A stretch of 57,371 bases of DNA from Methylomonas koyamae (GCF_006483455.1 NZ_PPPU01000031.1:1-57371), one strand, 5' to 3'. Counted from the stretch's first letter, positions 17,466 through 26,889 are shown. Numbers and translations are program-made. The notes: a model not told the origin generated them from the sequence alone.

Positions 17466-18545
17466 TTGAAACAATCCTTTTATGATCTGAGTTATTCGGA
17501 TTTAGAGGCCGTTGCCAGTGAAAATGATTTAAGCCCTTCAGTGCCGGCAGTCCTGTTTAATTGGCACTACAAGAAAAAAGAAATTGATCGCTGCCGCAAT
17601 AAAATTTCCAAATCATCCTCTGCCTTCTTCGATGCCCATTTCGATTTTTCGCTGCCGGAAATCGATACGGTCTATGAATCGAACAAAGATCGAACAGTCA
17701 AATTTCTGTTCAAACTCAAAGATCAGCGCAAAGTCGAAACAGTCCTCATTCCGTTCAATAACAAATATTCTATTTGCCTGTCGTCGCAGGTCGGTTGCGC
17801 CATGAATTGCTCCTTTTGTTTTACAGGAGAACAAGGGCTTAAAAGAAATTTGGCGACCAACGAAATTATCGGCCAATTTCTTCGGGCTTGGCGCTGGTTG
17901 GCAACCAACAGACCTGGCGAAGAGCGGATTTTAAATATTGTATTTATGGGGCAAGGCGAGCCTTTACATAACTTTGATGCCGTCAAAAAAGCCTGCGAAA
18001 TTTTTTTATCGCAATACGGCACCTCAATCGGCAGTCAAAAGATTACGATCTCAACGGCCGGGTATATTCCTGGGCTTAAAAGATGGAGCCAGGAAATACC
18101 TGGCGTGAATCTGGCTCTATCACTGCATTCGCCTTTTACCGAAAAGCGAAATGAATTGATTCCACTCAACAAAAAGTACCCGCTAGCCGAAGTAGTATCA
18201 TATATTGACCAGATACCGCTGCAAAAGAAGCAGTTTATTACCTATGAATATATTCTGATAAAAGGCTTCAACGATACCGCCGATGATGCGAATAAACTCG
18301 GCAAGATGCTTGCCGGTAAAAGTGCATATATAAACCTGATCCCTTTTAATGAATTTCCGGGGTCGCGTTACACTTGCCCTGATGCTGCGGCAATTGAAAA
18401 TTTCAAAGCGGTTTTAGATACTTACAAAATTCCGACTTTAATTAGAGGCGCCAAAGGCGATGATGTATTAGCCGCATGCGGACAACTCAATTCAAATCAA
18501 CAAATTCGGAAACAATCCTTGAATCCCGCCGAAATCATTCCGTAA
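17466..18545 (+). CDS. RlmN/Cfr-family radical SAM RNA methyltransferase
   Basis: The 359-residue enzyme has the CX3CX2C iron-sulfur motif (C-A-M-N-C-S-F-C, about residues 111-118) preceded by CLSSQVG, then FMGQGEPLHNF, ITISTAGYIPG, LALSLHSPFTEKRNELIP and the C-terminal GDDVLAACGQL. The latter carries the second catalytic Cys used for methyl transfer to A2503 (RlmN at C2, Cfr at C8). The start is a TTG eight bases after AGGAG. GC content is clearly lower than in neighbouring housekeeping genes, and IS remnants follow directly. It is probably a transferred paralog rather than the housekeeping rlmN, which usually neighbours ndk/hisS; which carbon it modifies cannot be told. Confidence 0.88.
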   Translation: MKQSFYDLSYSDLEAVASENDLSPSVPAVLFNWHYKKKEIDRCRNKISKSSSAFFDAHFDFSLPEIDTVYESNKDRTVKFLFKLKDQRKVETVLIPFNNKYSICLSSQVGCAMNCSFCFTGEQGLKRNLATNEIIGQFLRAWRWLATNRPGEERILNIVFMGQGEPLHNFDAVKKACEIFLSQYGTSIGSQKITISTAGYIPGLKRWSQEIPGVNLALSLHSPFTEKRNELIPLNKKYPLAEVVSYIDQIPLQKKQFITYEYILIKGFNDTADDANKLGKMLAGKSAYINLIPFNEFPGSRYTCPDAAAIENFKAVLDTYKIPTLIRGAKGDDVLAACGQLNSNQQIRKQSLNPAEIIP

Positions 18546-18572
18546 AAACCAGGCAAGATTAAAACTACTTAA

Positions 18573-19043
18573 GGAACCTCTGAAAAACAGCCGTTTTGAG
18601 CAACAGAAATTTCTAAGATGAGGCAAAAATTTCAATAATCGAGCGTATTTTCGCCAAAACAGCCGGTTGCTCTGGAAAACAAGCCCTTTTCTGGGCCCAT
18701 GTTCAAATTACAGACGCAATGTGGCAGCGACGTTCATACGCATCACCGCGCAACACATTCGCAATCGCGGTCAAAAAGGTTAATCGGGCGGCGTTTTTGG
18801 CTAAACCGCGATAGCGATTCTTGGCGTAACCAAATCGGACTTTAATGTCCCGAAACACGTGCTCGACTTTGGCCCGGCGGCTGGCCAGATCGCGGGCTGC
18901 CTCGTGCAATTGCCGGGCTTCTTCGCTATCGTCCTGAGTTAACTTGGCCAGCTTGCCAGGGCGCATCGCAATGACACACGCGGGTGGATTTTCGGTTGGC
19001 ATCTCGGGGCGCTTGTCCAAGCCTTGATAGCCGGCGTCGCCTG
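18573..19043 (-). mobile_element. IS5-type insertion sequence remnant
   Basis: The segment begins with GGAACCTCTGAAAAA, which looks like a terminal inverted repeat of an IS5-group element. It contains the 3' part of a transposase on the minus strand. The other end is missing: coding sequence stops abruptly near 19043, where an IS3-type element starts. It is therefore only the right half of an element. Confidence 0.65.
18703..19043 (-). pseudogene. IS5-family transposase, C-terminal fragment
   Basis: The reading gives GDAGYQGLDKRPEMP, then VEHVFRDIKVRFGYAKNRYRGLAKNAARL and a hydrophobic end, the classic C-terminal third of IS5 transposases around the catalytic Glu helix. The N-terminal two thirds, with the first Asp residues, are gone. 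It cannot be an active transposase. Confidence 0.8.
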
Positions 19044-19103
19044 ATGGGGCTACACTAAACCGGACACAATTTTTAAAATATCCGAAAAAAATTGTGATCC
19101 AAA

Positions 19104-19400
19104 ATGAGCAGAGAAAAACCCAATACCTATACGGCAGAATTTAGAGAGTCGGCAGTCAAATTAGCTAATAAATCCGATCAATCGGTGGCTCAGGTCGCCA
19201 AAGAGCTTGGAATCAACGTCAATACGCTCCACACCTGAATTGCCAAATACAGCAAAGCCAAAACGACTGATAAACCTGAACGCACTGACGAGCATCTTTA
19301 CGATGAATTAAAACGCTTGCGTAAAGAAGTAGCCCGCTTGACCGAGGAGCGCGATTTATTAAAAAAAGCCGCGGCGTACTTTGCCAAGGAGCAGCGGTGA
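19104..19400 (+). pseudogene. IS3 orfA with an in-frame TGA
   Basis: The reading MSREKPNTYTAEFRESAV... is a helix-turn-helix OrfA (SVAQVAKELGINVNTLHT) followed by a leucine-zipper-like segment ending KKAAAYFAKEQR. The codon at 19236-19238 is TGA where the family has Trp (LHTWIAKYS), so one base change (TGG to TGA) interrupts it. It overlaps orfB by four bases at 19397-19400. Confidence 0.8.
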
Positions 19401-20060
19401 AGTACGCCTGGATTAGCCAACATGCCGCCGATTTTGCCGTCAACAGGCTCTGTCGACTGATGAACGTTTCAAGAAGCAGCTATTACGCTTGGCTGCACCG
19501 TCCGCCGAGCGCTACAGTAAAAGATGACCAGAGCCTAACGAAAATCATTGTGGAAGCCTTTAAGAAGAGTCGGGAGACTTACGGAACTAGACGACTTAAA
19601 AAGGTGCTTTTTCGACAAGATCGAATGGTCAGTCGCCGCCGGATCGGTCGCTTGATGCGTGATGCGAAATTAGCTTGTACCCAAGGGCATAAATAAAACA
19701 AAGCGGAAATTTAAAGCGACGACGAACTCCAAGCATCATCTTCCGGTGGCCGATAACCACTTGGATCGGCAATTTGCAGTGCAGCGACCGAATCAGGTCT
19801 ATGCGGGCGACATCACTTACATCCATACCCAGGAAGGTTGGTTGTATTTAGCCGTGGTCATCGATTTGTTTTCCCGGCAAATCGTTGGCTGGTCAATGGC
19901 CGAACATATGCGGACCAAGCTGGTGAATGATGCGCTATTGATGGCCATTTGGAAGCGTAAACCGGCACAAGGCTTACTCTGGCATACCGACCGAGGGAGC
20001 CAATATGCTTCGGAAAGCCACCGGGCGCTATTGAAGCAACACGGCATTTGCCAGAGGTAT
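19397..20060 (+). pseudogene. IS3 orfB integrase, frameshifted and truncated
   Basis: The first part (KYAWISQHAADFAVNRLC..., HTH_21 domain) runs to LMRDAKLAC and then stops at 19694-19696 after an apparent 16-base insertion near 19679-19694 (ACCCAAGGGCATAAAT). The integrase core continues in another frame with [12 protein letters not shown] (first Asp) and [13 protein letters not shown] (second Asp). The coding sequence ends at HGICQ, before the third catalytic Glu. It is inactive. Confidence 0.82.
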
Positions 20061-20072
20061 GGAAACGCTTTA

Positions 20073-20525
20073 TTAGCCGCAAACCTCCACCTCAAACTCC
20101 GTCCCTTTCACTGCGGTAACTTTGACTTTGGTGCCCACCGGGCTATCCGGGCCGCGAACTGTCCAGATCGTGTCGTCGACTTTGACTTTGCCGTGGCCGT
20201 TTTCGATCGGGGCGATCAGATTGAAAGTGCGGCCGACGTATTGGGCGCCGCGCCGATTCAATAACGGGTGGTCGCTAACGTCCGTGGCGCGGTTGCGGGC
20301 GTATCGGCGCCAGACCAGTACCGACGACACGGCCAATAGCGAAAACAGCAAGACCTGGACATTGAAGGCGGTGGTTTCGACTAACAGCACTACCGAGCCG
20401 ACGATGAAGGCTGAGACGGCCAGCCACAGGAAAAAGAAGCCTGAAGCCACAATTTCCAAAGCCAGAAAGCCGACCGCCAGCACCCACCAGTACCAGAATA
20501 CGATGTCTTGTTCCAACATGTTCAA
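20073..20525 (-). CDS. NfeD-family membrane protein (YbbJ-like)
   Basis: The 150-residue protein has two membrane hairpins ([33 protein letters not shown] and [19 protein letters not shown]) followed by a small beta-barrel NfeD C-terminal domain ([24 protein letters not shown]). NfeD proteins partner with SPFH proteins in membrane microdomains. It overlaps the upstream SPFH gene by four bases (ATGA), as in E. coli ybbJ-qmcA. Its 3' end lies immediately beside the truncated IS3 element, so the last residues might differ from the ancestral end. Confidence 0.9.
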   Translation of the reverse strand: MNMLEQDIVFWYWWVLAVGFLALEIVASGFFFLWLAVSAFIVGSVVLLVETTAFNVQVLLFSLLAVSSVLVWRRYARNRATDVSDHPLLNRRGAQYVGRTFNLIAPIENGHGKVKVDDTIWTVRGPDSPVGTKVKVTAVKGTEFEVEVCG

Positions 20526-21442
20526 CCCTTCTTGTTCATTGCTTCTTTGGCCAGCTCGCCGATACCGCCCAAGGCGCCGATCACGCTGGAGGCCTCCAGC
20601 GGCATGAACACCAATTTGCTGTTACCGGCGGAGGCGACGTCTTTCAAGGATTCGATATATTTTTGGGCGACGAAGTAATTGATGGCCTGTACGTCGCCTT
20701 TGGAGATCGCTTCGGACACCATCAGCGTGGCGCGGGCTTCTGCTTCCGCCAGGCGTTCGCGGGCCTCGGCGTCGCGGAACGCGGCTTCCTTACGGCCTTC
20801 GGCTTCCAGAATCTTGCTTTGTTTCAAACCTTCGGCTTTCAGGATTTCCGCCTGACGCAGGCCTTCGGCTTCCAAAATTTGGGCGCGTTTTTCCCGCTCG
20901 GCTTTCATCTGCCGCGCCATCGAATCCACCAAATCCTTGGGCGGCGCGATGTCCTTGATTTCGATCCGGGTGACTTTGATCCCCCACGGCGAGGTAGCAT
21001 CGTCGACGACGGTCAACAGGCGGGCATTGATTTCGTCGCGGCGGGACAGCAGTTCGTCCAGGTCCATCGAGCCCATCACGGTGCGGATGTTGGTCATCAC
21101 CAGATTGATGATCGCCACGTCCAGAAAATTGACTTCATAGGCGGCCTTGGCGGCATCCATGATCTGGTAAAAGATCACGCCGTCGACGCGGACCATGGCG
21201 TTATCCTTGGTAATCACCTCCTGCGACGGCACGTCCAACACTTGCTCCATCATGTTCAGCTTGCGGCCGATCTGGTCGATGATCGGCACGATAATGTTCA
21301 AGCCGGGCGTCAAAGTCGCGGTATATTTACCGAAGCGCTCGACGGTATATTCCATCCCCTGGGGGACGGATTTGACGCTCATGAACACCATCAGTATGGC
21401 AAACACCAGTAACACGGTTACAAACAAGCCAAAGCCGCCCAT
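20522..21442 (-). CDS. qmcA: SPFH/Band 7 (stomatin-like, QmcA type) membrane protein
   Basis: The 306-residue protein has one N-terminal membrane anchor (FVTVLLVFAILMVFMSV), then the Band 7 core with VPQGMEYTVERFGKYTATLTPGLNIIVPIID and KDNAMVRVDGVIFYQI. A long Ala/Glu-rich heptad helix with repeated ILEAEG/EILKAEG units follows from about residue 175. Such proteins assemble into large oligomeric cages in the inner membrane and modulate proteases such as FtsH. It is the first gene of a two-gene operon with nfeD. Confidence 0.93.
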   Translation of the reverse strand: MGGFGLFVTVLLVFAILMVFMSVKSVPQGMEYTVERFGKYTATLTPGLNIIVPIIDQIGRKLNMMEQVLDVPSQEVITKDNAMVRVDGVIFYQIMDAAKAAYEVNFLDVAIINLVMTNIRTVMGSMDLDELLSRRDEINARLLTVVDDATSPWGIKVTRIEIKDIAPPKDLVDSMARQMKAEREKRAQILEAEGLRQAEILKAEGLKQSKILEAEGRKEAAFRDAEARERLAEAEARATLMVSEAISKGDVQAINYFVAQKYIESLKDVASAGNSKLVFMPLEASSVIGALGGIGELAKEAMNKKG

Positions 21443-21544
21443 AGCGCCTCCTAAATTTGAAGTTTATTTTTGTTTATTGCCAACGTTTGGTCGGCTAATA
21501 ATAATGTATGTCCCTTTAACTTGCTGGAAACAGGACCCGGATAC

Positions 21545-21808
21545 ATGAATACCTTGATCTACTACAGTTTTAACGTGATGATCCTCGCGGTGGTGATATT
21601 GATCGTCGGGATGTTCAAGCCCAAGTGGATTCTGTTGTGGATGGATAAACCGGGGCGGCTGCCGGTAATCGCCATTGCCGGCGCGATTTTCATGGCCGCC
21701 GCAGTGATGTTCGGCGAGGGTAACAAGCAATTACAGACTGAAAAAGCCAAGCAGGCTCAATCGCAGCCCCAGCAAAAAGCCAAGGAAGAAGTGCCGGATC
21801 TTCATTAA
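21545..21808 (+). CDS. small two-helix membrane protein
   Basis: The 87-residue product has two membrane segments (NVMILAVVILIVGMF, then VIAIAGAIFMAAAVMFG) joined by KPKWILLWMDKPGRLP. A Gln/Lys-rich cytoplasmic tail (KQLQTEKAKQAQSQPQQKAKEE) follows. The ATG at 21545 starts directly before the first helix. It is divergent from qmcA. I do not recognise the family. Confidence 0.65.
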   Translation: MNTLIYYSFNVMILAVVILIVGMFKPKWILLWMDKPGRLPVIAIAGAIFMAAAVMFGEGNKQLQTEKAKQAQSQPQQKAKEEVPDLH

Positions 21809-21816
21809 GCTCTCGC

Positions 21817-23769
21817 TCAAACCCGCAAGCCGCGAACCAGCGCTTTCAAGACCTGCAAGTCTTCGGCCGCAGTGCAAGGTTCGTAGCGCAGGCGGATAAA
21901 AACCGTTGCAATCCGTTCGATTGCGTCAGCCAAGTCCGGCCGCGCGCTCTTGGCGCGTTGCGCCAGGGTCTGCGGGCCGTCGCCGGGACCGAAGTCGACG
22001 CCGGCCTGGCGCAGTTTGTCGCAAAACTGGCGGTAGGCCAGCAATACCGGGTCGCGCCGACGCCGGTTCGGCCTTAACAACCGCCAGGCCAACAGGCCTC
22101 CTAACCCGCTCACGCTGAGCACCAGCCAATAACCCAGCTTGACGAAGTCGTCGATACCCAGGCTTTGCAACAAAGCCTGTTGATTGGCGGTATCGTAGTT
22201 GATGACCCAGCGCTGCCATTGGTAATCGACGTTCTGCCACAGTTGCCGGCTGCGTTGTAGCCAGGTCAAGGTTTTGGCATCGAGTTGAATCGGGCTGAAA
22301 TTCACGGCTCCGCTGGCGATCTGCAAATCGACGTTCACGCTTTGTTCGATCCGTTCCGGGGCTATCGCGGCGGTAGGGTCGAAACGAACCCAGCCCTTAC
22401 CGTCCAGCCAGACTTCGGCCCAGGCATGGGCGTCGGCTTGGCGGATTTCCAGAAAACCGCCTAGCGTGTTAAAGCGGCCGCCTTGGTAGCCGCCGACCAC
22501 CCGCGCCGGGATTTCGGCGGCCCGCAGCAGATAAACGAAAGCCGTGGCGTAATGGCTGCAAAACCCGGCGCGGCGTTCGAACAGAAACGTGTCGACCGGA
22601 TGCTCCGGCATCGGCTCCGGATTCAAGGTATAGCGAAAATTTTCGCGGTGGAAGTACTGCATTAAATTAGCGATCAGCACCTCCGGCGATGTCTCGCCGC
22701 CGCGCAACTGGGCGATCAGATTGCCAATTTGTTCGGAAGGCTTGCCGGGCAATTGCAAATTTTCCCGACTCTCGGCCGGGTTGATGTCGCCGGTGTTGTA
22801 GACCGGCGTTGATGAAATCCGATATTCGGCGCGGTCGCCGGGATCTTTGTTGGTGGTTAACTGGTACAACTCGTTGCGGCGCAGGCCGGCGCTGAATGTG
22901 CTCGGCAATTCCAAAGCAAACACCCAGTTTTGTTTTTGCGGTTCCATCATTAAGGTGTAAGCGTAAGTCTTGCCGCTGAAGACCGGCTGATCGGGATTGG
23001 CCGCGCGGAACAAGGCCGGCGCCGCCTTCCAGGCCGAGCCATCGAAAAGGCTATAAACCGGGCCGCGCCAGTAACGCTGGGCCGGCGGCGGCAGATCGCC
23101 GTCGAACTTGACCCGAAACACCAGTTCGGGGGACAGGCTCAATTCGGTGATCGAGCCGGGTTCCAGCGTATCGCTCAAGCCGCTTTTGGCTTGATTGTCG
23201 GCATCCAGCCAACTCCAGCGCGGCGCTTCCAGCCTGGGAAACAACACAAACAACACCATGGCAATCGGCAGACTTTGCAGAATCAGCGTCGCGGCGGTTT
23301 TCAGGGCCGGAACGGTTTGCGGCGAGACGCTGTTTTGGGTGATCAACGTCGCTAACAGCACCGCGCAGACCAGCACAATGTAAAGCGCCATCAAGATGCT
23401 TTCTTCGTACAAAAACTGGGTTGCGGCGACGATGAAGGCCAGATAGACGATGATATACACATCGCGCTTGCCCTGAATTTCCAGTAACTTCAGTCCCAGC
23501 GCTACGACAAATAACGCGGTGCCGGCGTCGCGGCCGAAAATGCCGCGGTGCTGGCTGTAGACCAAGCCAATGCCGGCCAACGTCAAGCCAAACAAGGCCA
23601 AACGATTCGGCAACCAGTCCGGCCGGCTTATCGCCAACAGCCGCCAAAGCCAGGCCAAGCCAAAAAAACCAATCAACAACGGCGGAACATGCCAGGCATG
23701 CGGCAAGGTAATCAGGCCGATCGAACCCGATATGAACCATAACAGGCGGGAGGAGGGTTGGCCGTTCAT
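21817..23769 (-). CDS. TgpA-type membrane transglutaminase (DUF3488/DUF4129)
   Basis: The 650-residue protein has about six N-terminal membrane helices (DUF3488), then a periplasmic transglutaminase-like domain with catalytic Cys in FERRAGFCSHYATAFVYLL, His in QADAHAWAEVWLDG and Asp in VRFDPTAAI. A last membrane helix (LGYWLVLSVSGLGGLLAWRLL) and a cytoplasmic DUF4129 tail complete it. TgpA is an essential periplasmic peptidase/transglutaminase-like protein in Pseudomonas. I chose the ATG at 23769, two bases after the DUF58 stop. It is the last gene of the moxR-DUF58-tgpA operon. Confidence 0.93.
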   Translation of the reverse strand: MNGQPSSRLLWFISGSIGLITLPHAWHVPPLLIGFFGLAWLWRLLAISRPDWLPNRLALFGLTLAGIGLVYSQHRGIFGRDAGTALFVVALGLKLLEIQGKRDVYIIVYLAFIVAATQFLYEESILMALYIVLVCAVLLATLITQNSVSPQTVPALKTAATLILQSLPIAMVLFVLFPRLEAPRWSWLDADNQAKSGLSDTLEPGSITELSLSPELVFRVKFDGDLPPPAQRYWRGPVYSLFDGSAWKAAPALFRAANPDQPVFSGKTYAYTLMMEPQKQNWVFALELPSTFSAGLRRNELYQLTTNKDPGDRAEYRISSTPVYNTGDINPAESRENLQLPGKPSEQIGNLIAQLRGGETSPEVLIANLMQYFHRENFRYTLNPEPMPEHPVDTFLFERRAGFCSHYATAFVYLLRAAEIPARVVGGYQGGRFNTLGGFLEIRQADAHAWAEVWLDGKGWVRFDPTAAIAPERIEQSVNVDLQIASGAVNFSPIQLDAKTLTWLQRSRQLWQNVDYQWQRWVINYDTANQQALLQSLGIDDFVKLGYWLVLSVSGLGGLLAWRLLRPNRRRRDPVLLAYRQFCDKLRQAGVDFGPGDGPQTLAQRAKSARPDLADAIERIATVFIRLRYEPCTAAEDLQVLKALVRGLRV

Positions 23770-23771
23770 GC

Positions 23772-24722
23772 TCAAAACAGGGCCAAGGCTTGCAGACATT
23801 GGCGGTAGTGGGCCGCGCCGGTATCGGGCTGTAGGCGTAGATTGGGCAGCACCAGCCCGTAGCGCAATCCGGCTTTTTCCGCATCGATGATCCAGCGGCA
23901 GAGTTGACTGAGGCGTTCCTCGCGGTTGTGTCCCGGCGCCTGTTGATAGTCCAGCCATAGCTCGCTGGAACCGGCGCCGGCGTATTGCTTGCTGAAGACG
24001 CCCTGGCCCTTGGCGAACGTTTTCCAATGAATCTGCCGAATCGCATCGCCGCGTTGATAAGGGCGCAAACCGTAAAATTCGTCGCCCTGGCGCCGGCTCT
24101 GCCCCTCGGCGACGGCACCGTCGTCGCTCTGCGGAAACGGCAATTGCCGCTTGGCCGGTTTGGGATAAACCAGCAACGGGCTGTCGAATCGTAGCGGCGC
24201 CCAGGCTCGAAACAATCCCAACGGATACAGGCTGGATACCGTCAATGTCTGCGGTTGCAGCCAGCCGCGGCGAACTGTCGCTTGATACAAAGTTGCGGTT
24301 TGGGTTTCGGCCGGCGCCAGGCTGATAGTCAGCTCGGTTTGCAAATGTAGTTGGACGGCAAACCGGCTGAGCCGGCCGGGATTACTGATCTGAAAATTAA
24401 AGGCTCCCGCCTGGCCGGCAAACACGGCCGGTTGTCGGCCGGCCCTGACGATCAACCCGGCCAGGGCTTTGAAGCTGTGCAAAATCGCGACAAAAAAAAT
24501 GCTGGCTAACAAAAAGCCCAGTAAATAAGCCAGGTTATTGCTGTAAACGAAGCCGATCAACAGCAGCAACAGGATCAGCAGGACGAACCCCAAGCCACGC
24601 TGGGTCGGCAAGATAAAGATCCGGCGGTGGCTGAGCGTGATCGGGCCGGCGGCTGGCGCTTCGCCCCGGAAAAACCGCGACAGGCGAAAGCGGTCCGGTA
24701 ACGATAACGCCGCCGAGTTCAA
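23772..24722 (-). CDS. DUF58-domain membrane protein
   Basis: The 316-residue protein has two membrane helices near the N-terminus (LGFVLLILLLLLIGFVYSNN and LAYLLGFLLASIFFVAILHSF), a beta-sandwich segment, and the DUF58 (vWA-like) motif with RQGDEFYGLRPYQRGDAIRQIHW. DUF58 proteins are adaptors that work with MoxR ATPases. It overlaps moxR by four bases (ATGA) and abuts tgpA. Confidence 0.92.
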   Translation of the reverse strand: MNSAALSLPDRFRLSRFFRGEAPAAGPITLSHRRIFILPTQRGLGFVLLILLLLLIGFVYSNNLAYLLGFLLASIFFVAILHSFKALAGLIVRAGRQPAVFAGQAGAFNFQISNPGRLSRFAVQLHLQTELTISLAPAETQTATLYQATVRRGWLQPQTLTVSSLYPLGLFRAWAPLRFDSPLLVYPKPAKRQLPFPQSDDGAVAEGQSRRQGDEFYGLRPYQRGDAIRQIHWKTFAKGQGVFSKQYAGAGSSELWLDYQQAPGHNREERLSQLCRWIIDAEKAGLRYGLVLPNLRLQPDTGAAHYRQCLQALALF

Positions 24723-25636
24723 TGAACCGGCACTTGCGCCAGTATCGGCGCGACGATGCCGACCGAATCGCTGGAACCGGCATTCAAGCGGTGGCCGGCC
24801 ACTGCCGGTAGCACGGCTTGCACATCTTCCGGTAGCACCGCGTGGCGCTTATCGATAAAAGCCCAGGCTTTGGCGGCGGCCAGTAAGCCGAGGCCGGCAC
24901 GAGGCGACAAGCCGTTGACGAAATCGGGCGACTGCCGGGTGTAAGCCAACAGGGCTTGCAAATAATCCAGCAAAGCGGGCGAGGCGTGCACGCCAGCCGC
25001 CGCTTGTTGCAGTTCGACCAGCTGCGTCGGGCTCAGGGCTTCGGGCAGCTTATTAATCAACAGATGGCGAGGTTGGCCGGCCAACAATTCGCGCTCGGCC
25101 TGGCGGCTGGGATAGCCCAGTTCTATCCGCATCAGAAAACGATCCACTTGCGATTCCGGCAACGGAAAGGTGCCGATTTGATTGGCCGGATTTTGGGTCG
25201 CAATCACGAAAAACGGCTGCGGCAAAGTATAGGTCTGGCCCTCCACGGTTACTTGGCGCTCTTCCATCGCTTCCAGCAACGCACTCTGCGCCTTGGGTGT
25301 GGCACGATTGATTTCGTCGGCCAGAATCATTTGTTTGAAGATCGGGCCCGGGTGAAAGCTGAATTGCTGCTTATGAGTGTCGAATACCGTCGAGCCGATG
25401 ATGTCGGCCGGTAAGATGTCGCTGGTAAATTGAATCCGCTGGTATTCCATGCCGAATAGTCGCGCCAAGGTGTGCGACAACGTGGTTTTGCCGACGCCGG
25501 GAATGTCTTCGATCAGCAAATGGCCCTTGGCCAGCAGGCAACAAACCGCCAGCTGAATTTGGCGTTCCTTGCCCAGAATGATCTGGTTGGCGGCGGCGAG
25601 TAGCCTGTCGAGAGCAAAGTCCATCGCGAGATTCAT
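24719..25636 (-). CDS. MoxR-family AAA+ ATPase
   Basis: The 305-residue ATPase shows Walker A EDIPGVGKTTL, Walker B ILADEINRATPKAQSALLEAMEE, sensor 1 FVIATQNP, and RPL-type Arg region FLMRIELGYPS. MoxR proteins act as chaperones in the maturation of complexes, usually together with vWA/DUF58 partners as here. I chose the ATG at 25636 because the frame upstream lies in the divergent promoter region. First gene of the operon. Confidence 0.93.
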   Translation of the reverse strand: MNLAMDFALDRLLAAANQIILGKERQIQLAVCCLLAKGHLLIEDIPGVGKTTLSHTLARLFGMEYQRIQFTSDILPADIIGSTVFDTHKQQFSFHPGPIFKQMILADEINRATPKAQSALLEAMEERQVTVEGQTYTLPQPFFVIATQNPANQIGTFPLPESQVDRFLMRIELGYPSRQAERELLAGQPRHLLINKLPEALSPTQLVELQQAAAGVHASPALLDYLQALLAYTRQSPDFVNGLSPRAGLGLLAAAKAWAFIDKRHAVLPEDVQAVLPAVAGHRLNAGSSDSVGIVAPILAQVPVH

Positions 25637-25758
25637 GGCAGAAATGTCGATGTTTCGAGTATAGACCAGCTTGGTTGCGCCGGCAGGAGCTTCGTTGTAT
25701 AAACCAAAAGGCCGGCACCGGCCGGACCAAGCCATGCAGCACCGCTGCGGAGACTGAA

Positions 25759-26103
25759 ATGAAAGAATATCAAGACGTGCGCGACCAACTGCTGAATATG
25801 CTGGAAGATCTCGACGACCGGCTGGGTAAGATTACCGCCGATGTGAAGCACGCCGAGCATCCGCTGGATAAGGATTTCTCCGAACAAGCCGTCGAAACCG
25901 AAAACGATCAAGTGCTGGATGCCTTGGGTAATGCGGCCCGCGACGAAGTCGAAAAAATCAAACAGGCCATTATCAGAATCGATGCCGGCACGTATGGGGT
26001 GTGTGTCAGCTGCGGCGAACCGATTCGGCAGGAGCGGCTGGCAGCGCTGCCGTTCGCCAACCAATGCCTGCGTTGCGCCGAACACAGCCAGAGCCGGCAA
26101 TAG
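25759..26103 (+). CDS. DksA/TraR-type zinc-finger protein
   Basis: The 114-residue protein has a long helical N-terminus (DVRDQLLNMLEDLDDRLGKI) and a C4-type zinc finger, YGVCVSCGEPIRQERLAALPFANQCLRCAE, near its end. It keeps the DksA-type dksA/traR signature but is shorter than E. coli DksA (151 residues), so it is a short paralog. It may bind RNA polymerase through the secondary channel. GGAG lies eight bases before the ATG. Confidence 0.9.
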   Translation: MKEYQDVRDQLLNMLEDLDDRLGKITADVKHAEHPLDKDFSEQAVETENDQVLDALGNAARDEVEKIKQAIIRIDAGTYGVCVSCGEPIRQERLAALPFANQCLRCAEHSQSRQ

Positions 26104-26167
26104 TCCGTTCCAGCTACGGCCGATCCCGGCTAGCGGAGGATTTTGCTGCCGCTATCGGCGGCACATG

Positions 26168-26779
26168 TCAGAGCGCTGCCACGGAAAATCCGAACCACTC
26201 GTCCAGAATCTGGTGCACGTCGTCGACGCCGACTTTGTCTAAGGCCGAAAACAGCTGCAAGCTCACGACAATATCGACCCGGCTCAACTCCTTCTGCACT
26301 TGTAGCAACGTGGTTTTAGCCGCGCCGAATTTGAGTTTGTCGGCCTTGGTCAACAAGATATGCAGCGGCAATTTGCGGTGTTCGCACCACTCGACCATTT
26401 GCCAGTCGAAGTCGGTCAACGGATGGCGGATATCCATTACCAACACGATGCCGCACAAAGCTTGGCGTTGGTTCAGATAGGTTTCCATCATTTTTCGCCA
26501 CTCTTGTCTCATCGCTTCGGGGACTTTGGCGTAACCGTAACCGGGCAAATCCACCAGTTTTCGCTCTGGGTCGATTTCGAAGAAATTCAACAATTGGGTG
26601 CGGCCGGGTGTCTTACTGACTCGGGCGAGCGCATTCTGCTGTACCAGCGTATTGATCGCGCTGGATTTACCGGCATTGGAACGGCCGGCGAACGCAATTT
26701 CCTTGCCCTGATCCGGCGGCGCATCCTTCAGTTTGGGGGCGCTGTTGATGAACTTGGCCTGGTGGTAGATCGGATTCAT
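26168..26779 (-). CDS. engB: ribosome-biogenesis GTPase EngB (YsxC/YihA)
   Basis: The 203-residue GTPase has G1 AFAGRSNAGKSSAINTL, the switch TPGRTQLLNFF, G3 DLPGYGYAKV and G4 LTKADKL. EngB assists late assembly of the 50S subunit. It is divergent from cytochrome c4, an arrangement also found in pseudomonads. Confidence 0.97.
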   Translation of the reverse strand: MNPIYHQAKFINSAPKLKDAPPDQGKEIAFAGRSNAGKSSAINTLVQQNALARVSKTPGRTQLLNFFEIDPERKLVDLPGYGYAKVPEAMRQEWRKMMETYLNQRQALCGIVLVMDIRHPLTDFDWQMVEWCEHRKLPLHILLTKADKLKFGAAKTTLLQVQKELSRVDIVVSLQLFSALDKVGVDDVHQILDEWFGFSVAAL

Positions 26780-26889
26780 CCAGTCTCGCTTACAGTGATT
26801 AAATCGGTTAGAATCCGGCCATTATAGCGCTTGGCGGCCGACGGCCGCGTGCTTTGTGCCGATCAACCTTTCCTGAGCAGGGGCCCATA

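Larger units (their letters stand above)
19045..20060 (+). mobile_element. IS3-type insertion sequence, truncated at its 3' end
   Basis: Near 19052 a terminal-repeat-like ACTAAACCGGACACAATTTT precedes an orfA/orfB pair of the IS3 organisation. Both frames are broken, and the element stops within orfB near 20055, only about 15 bases from the 3' end of the nfeD gene. The right terminal repeat is absent. Exact borders need comparison with an intact copy. Confidence 0.7.
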
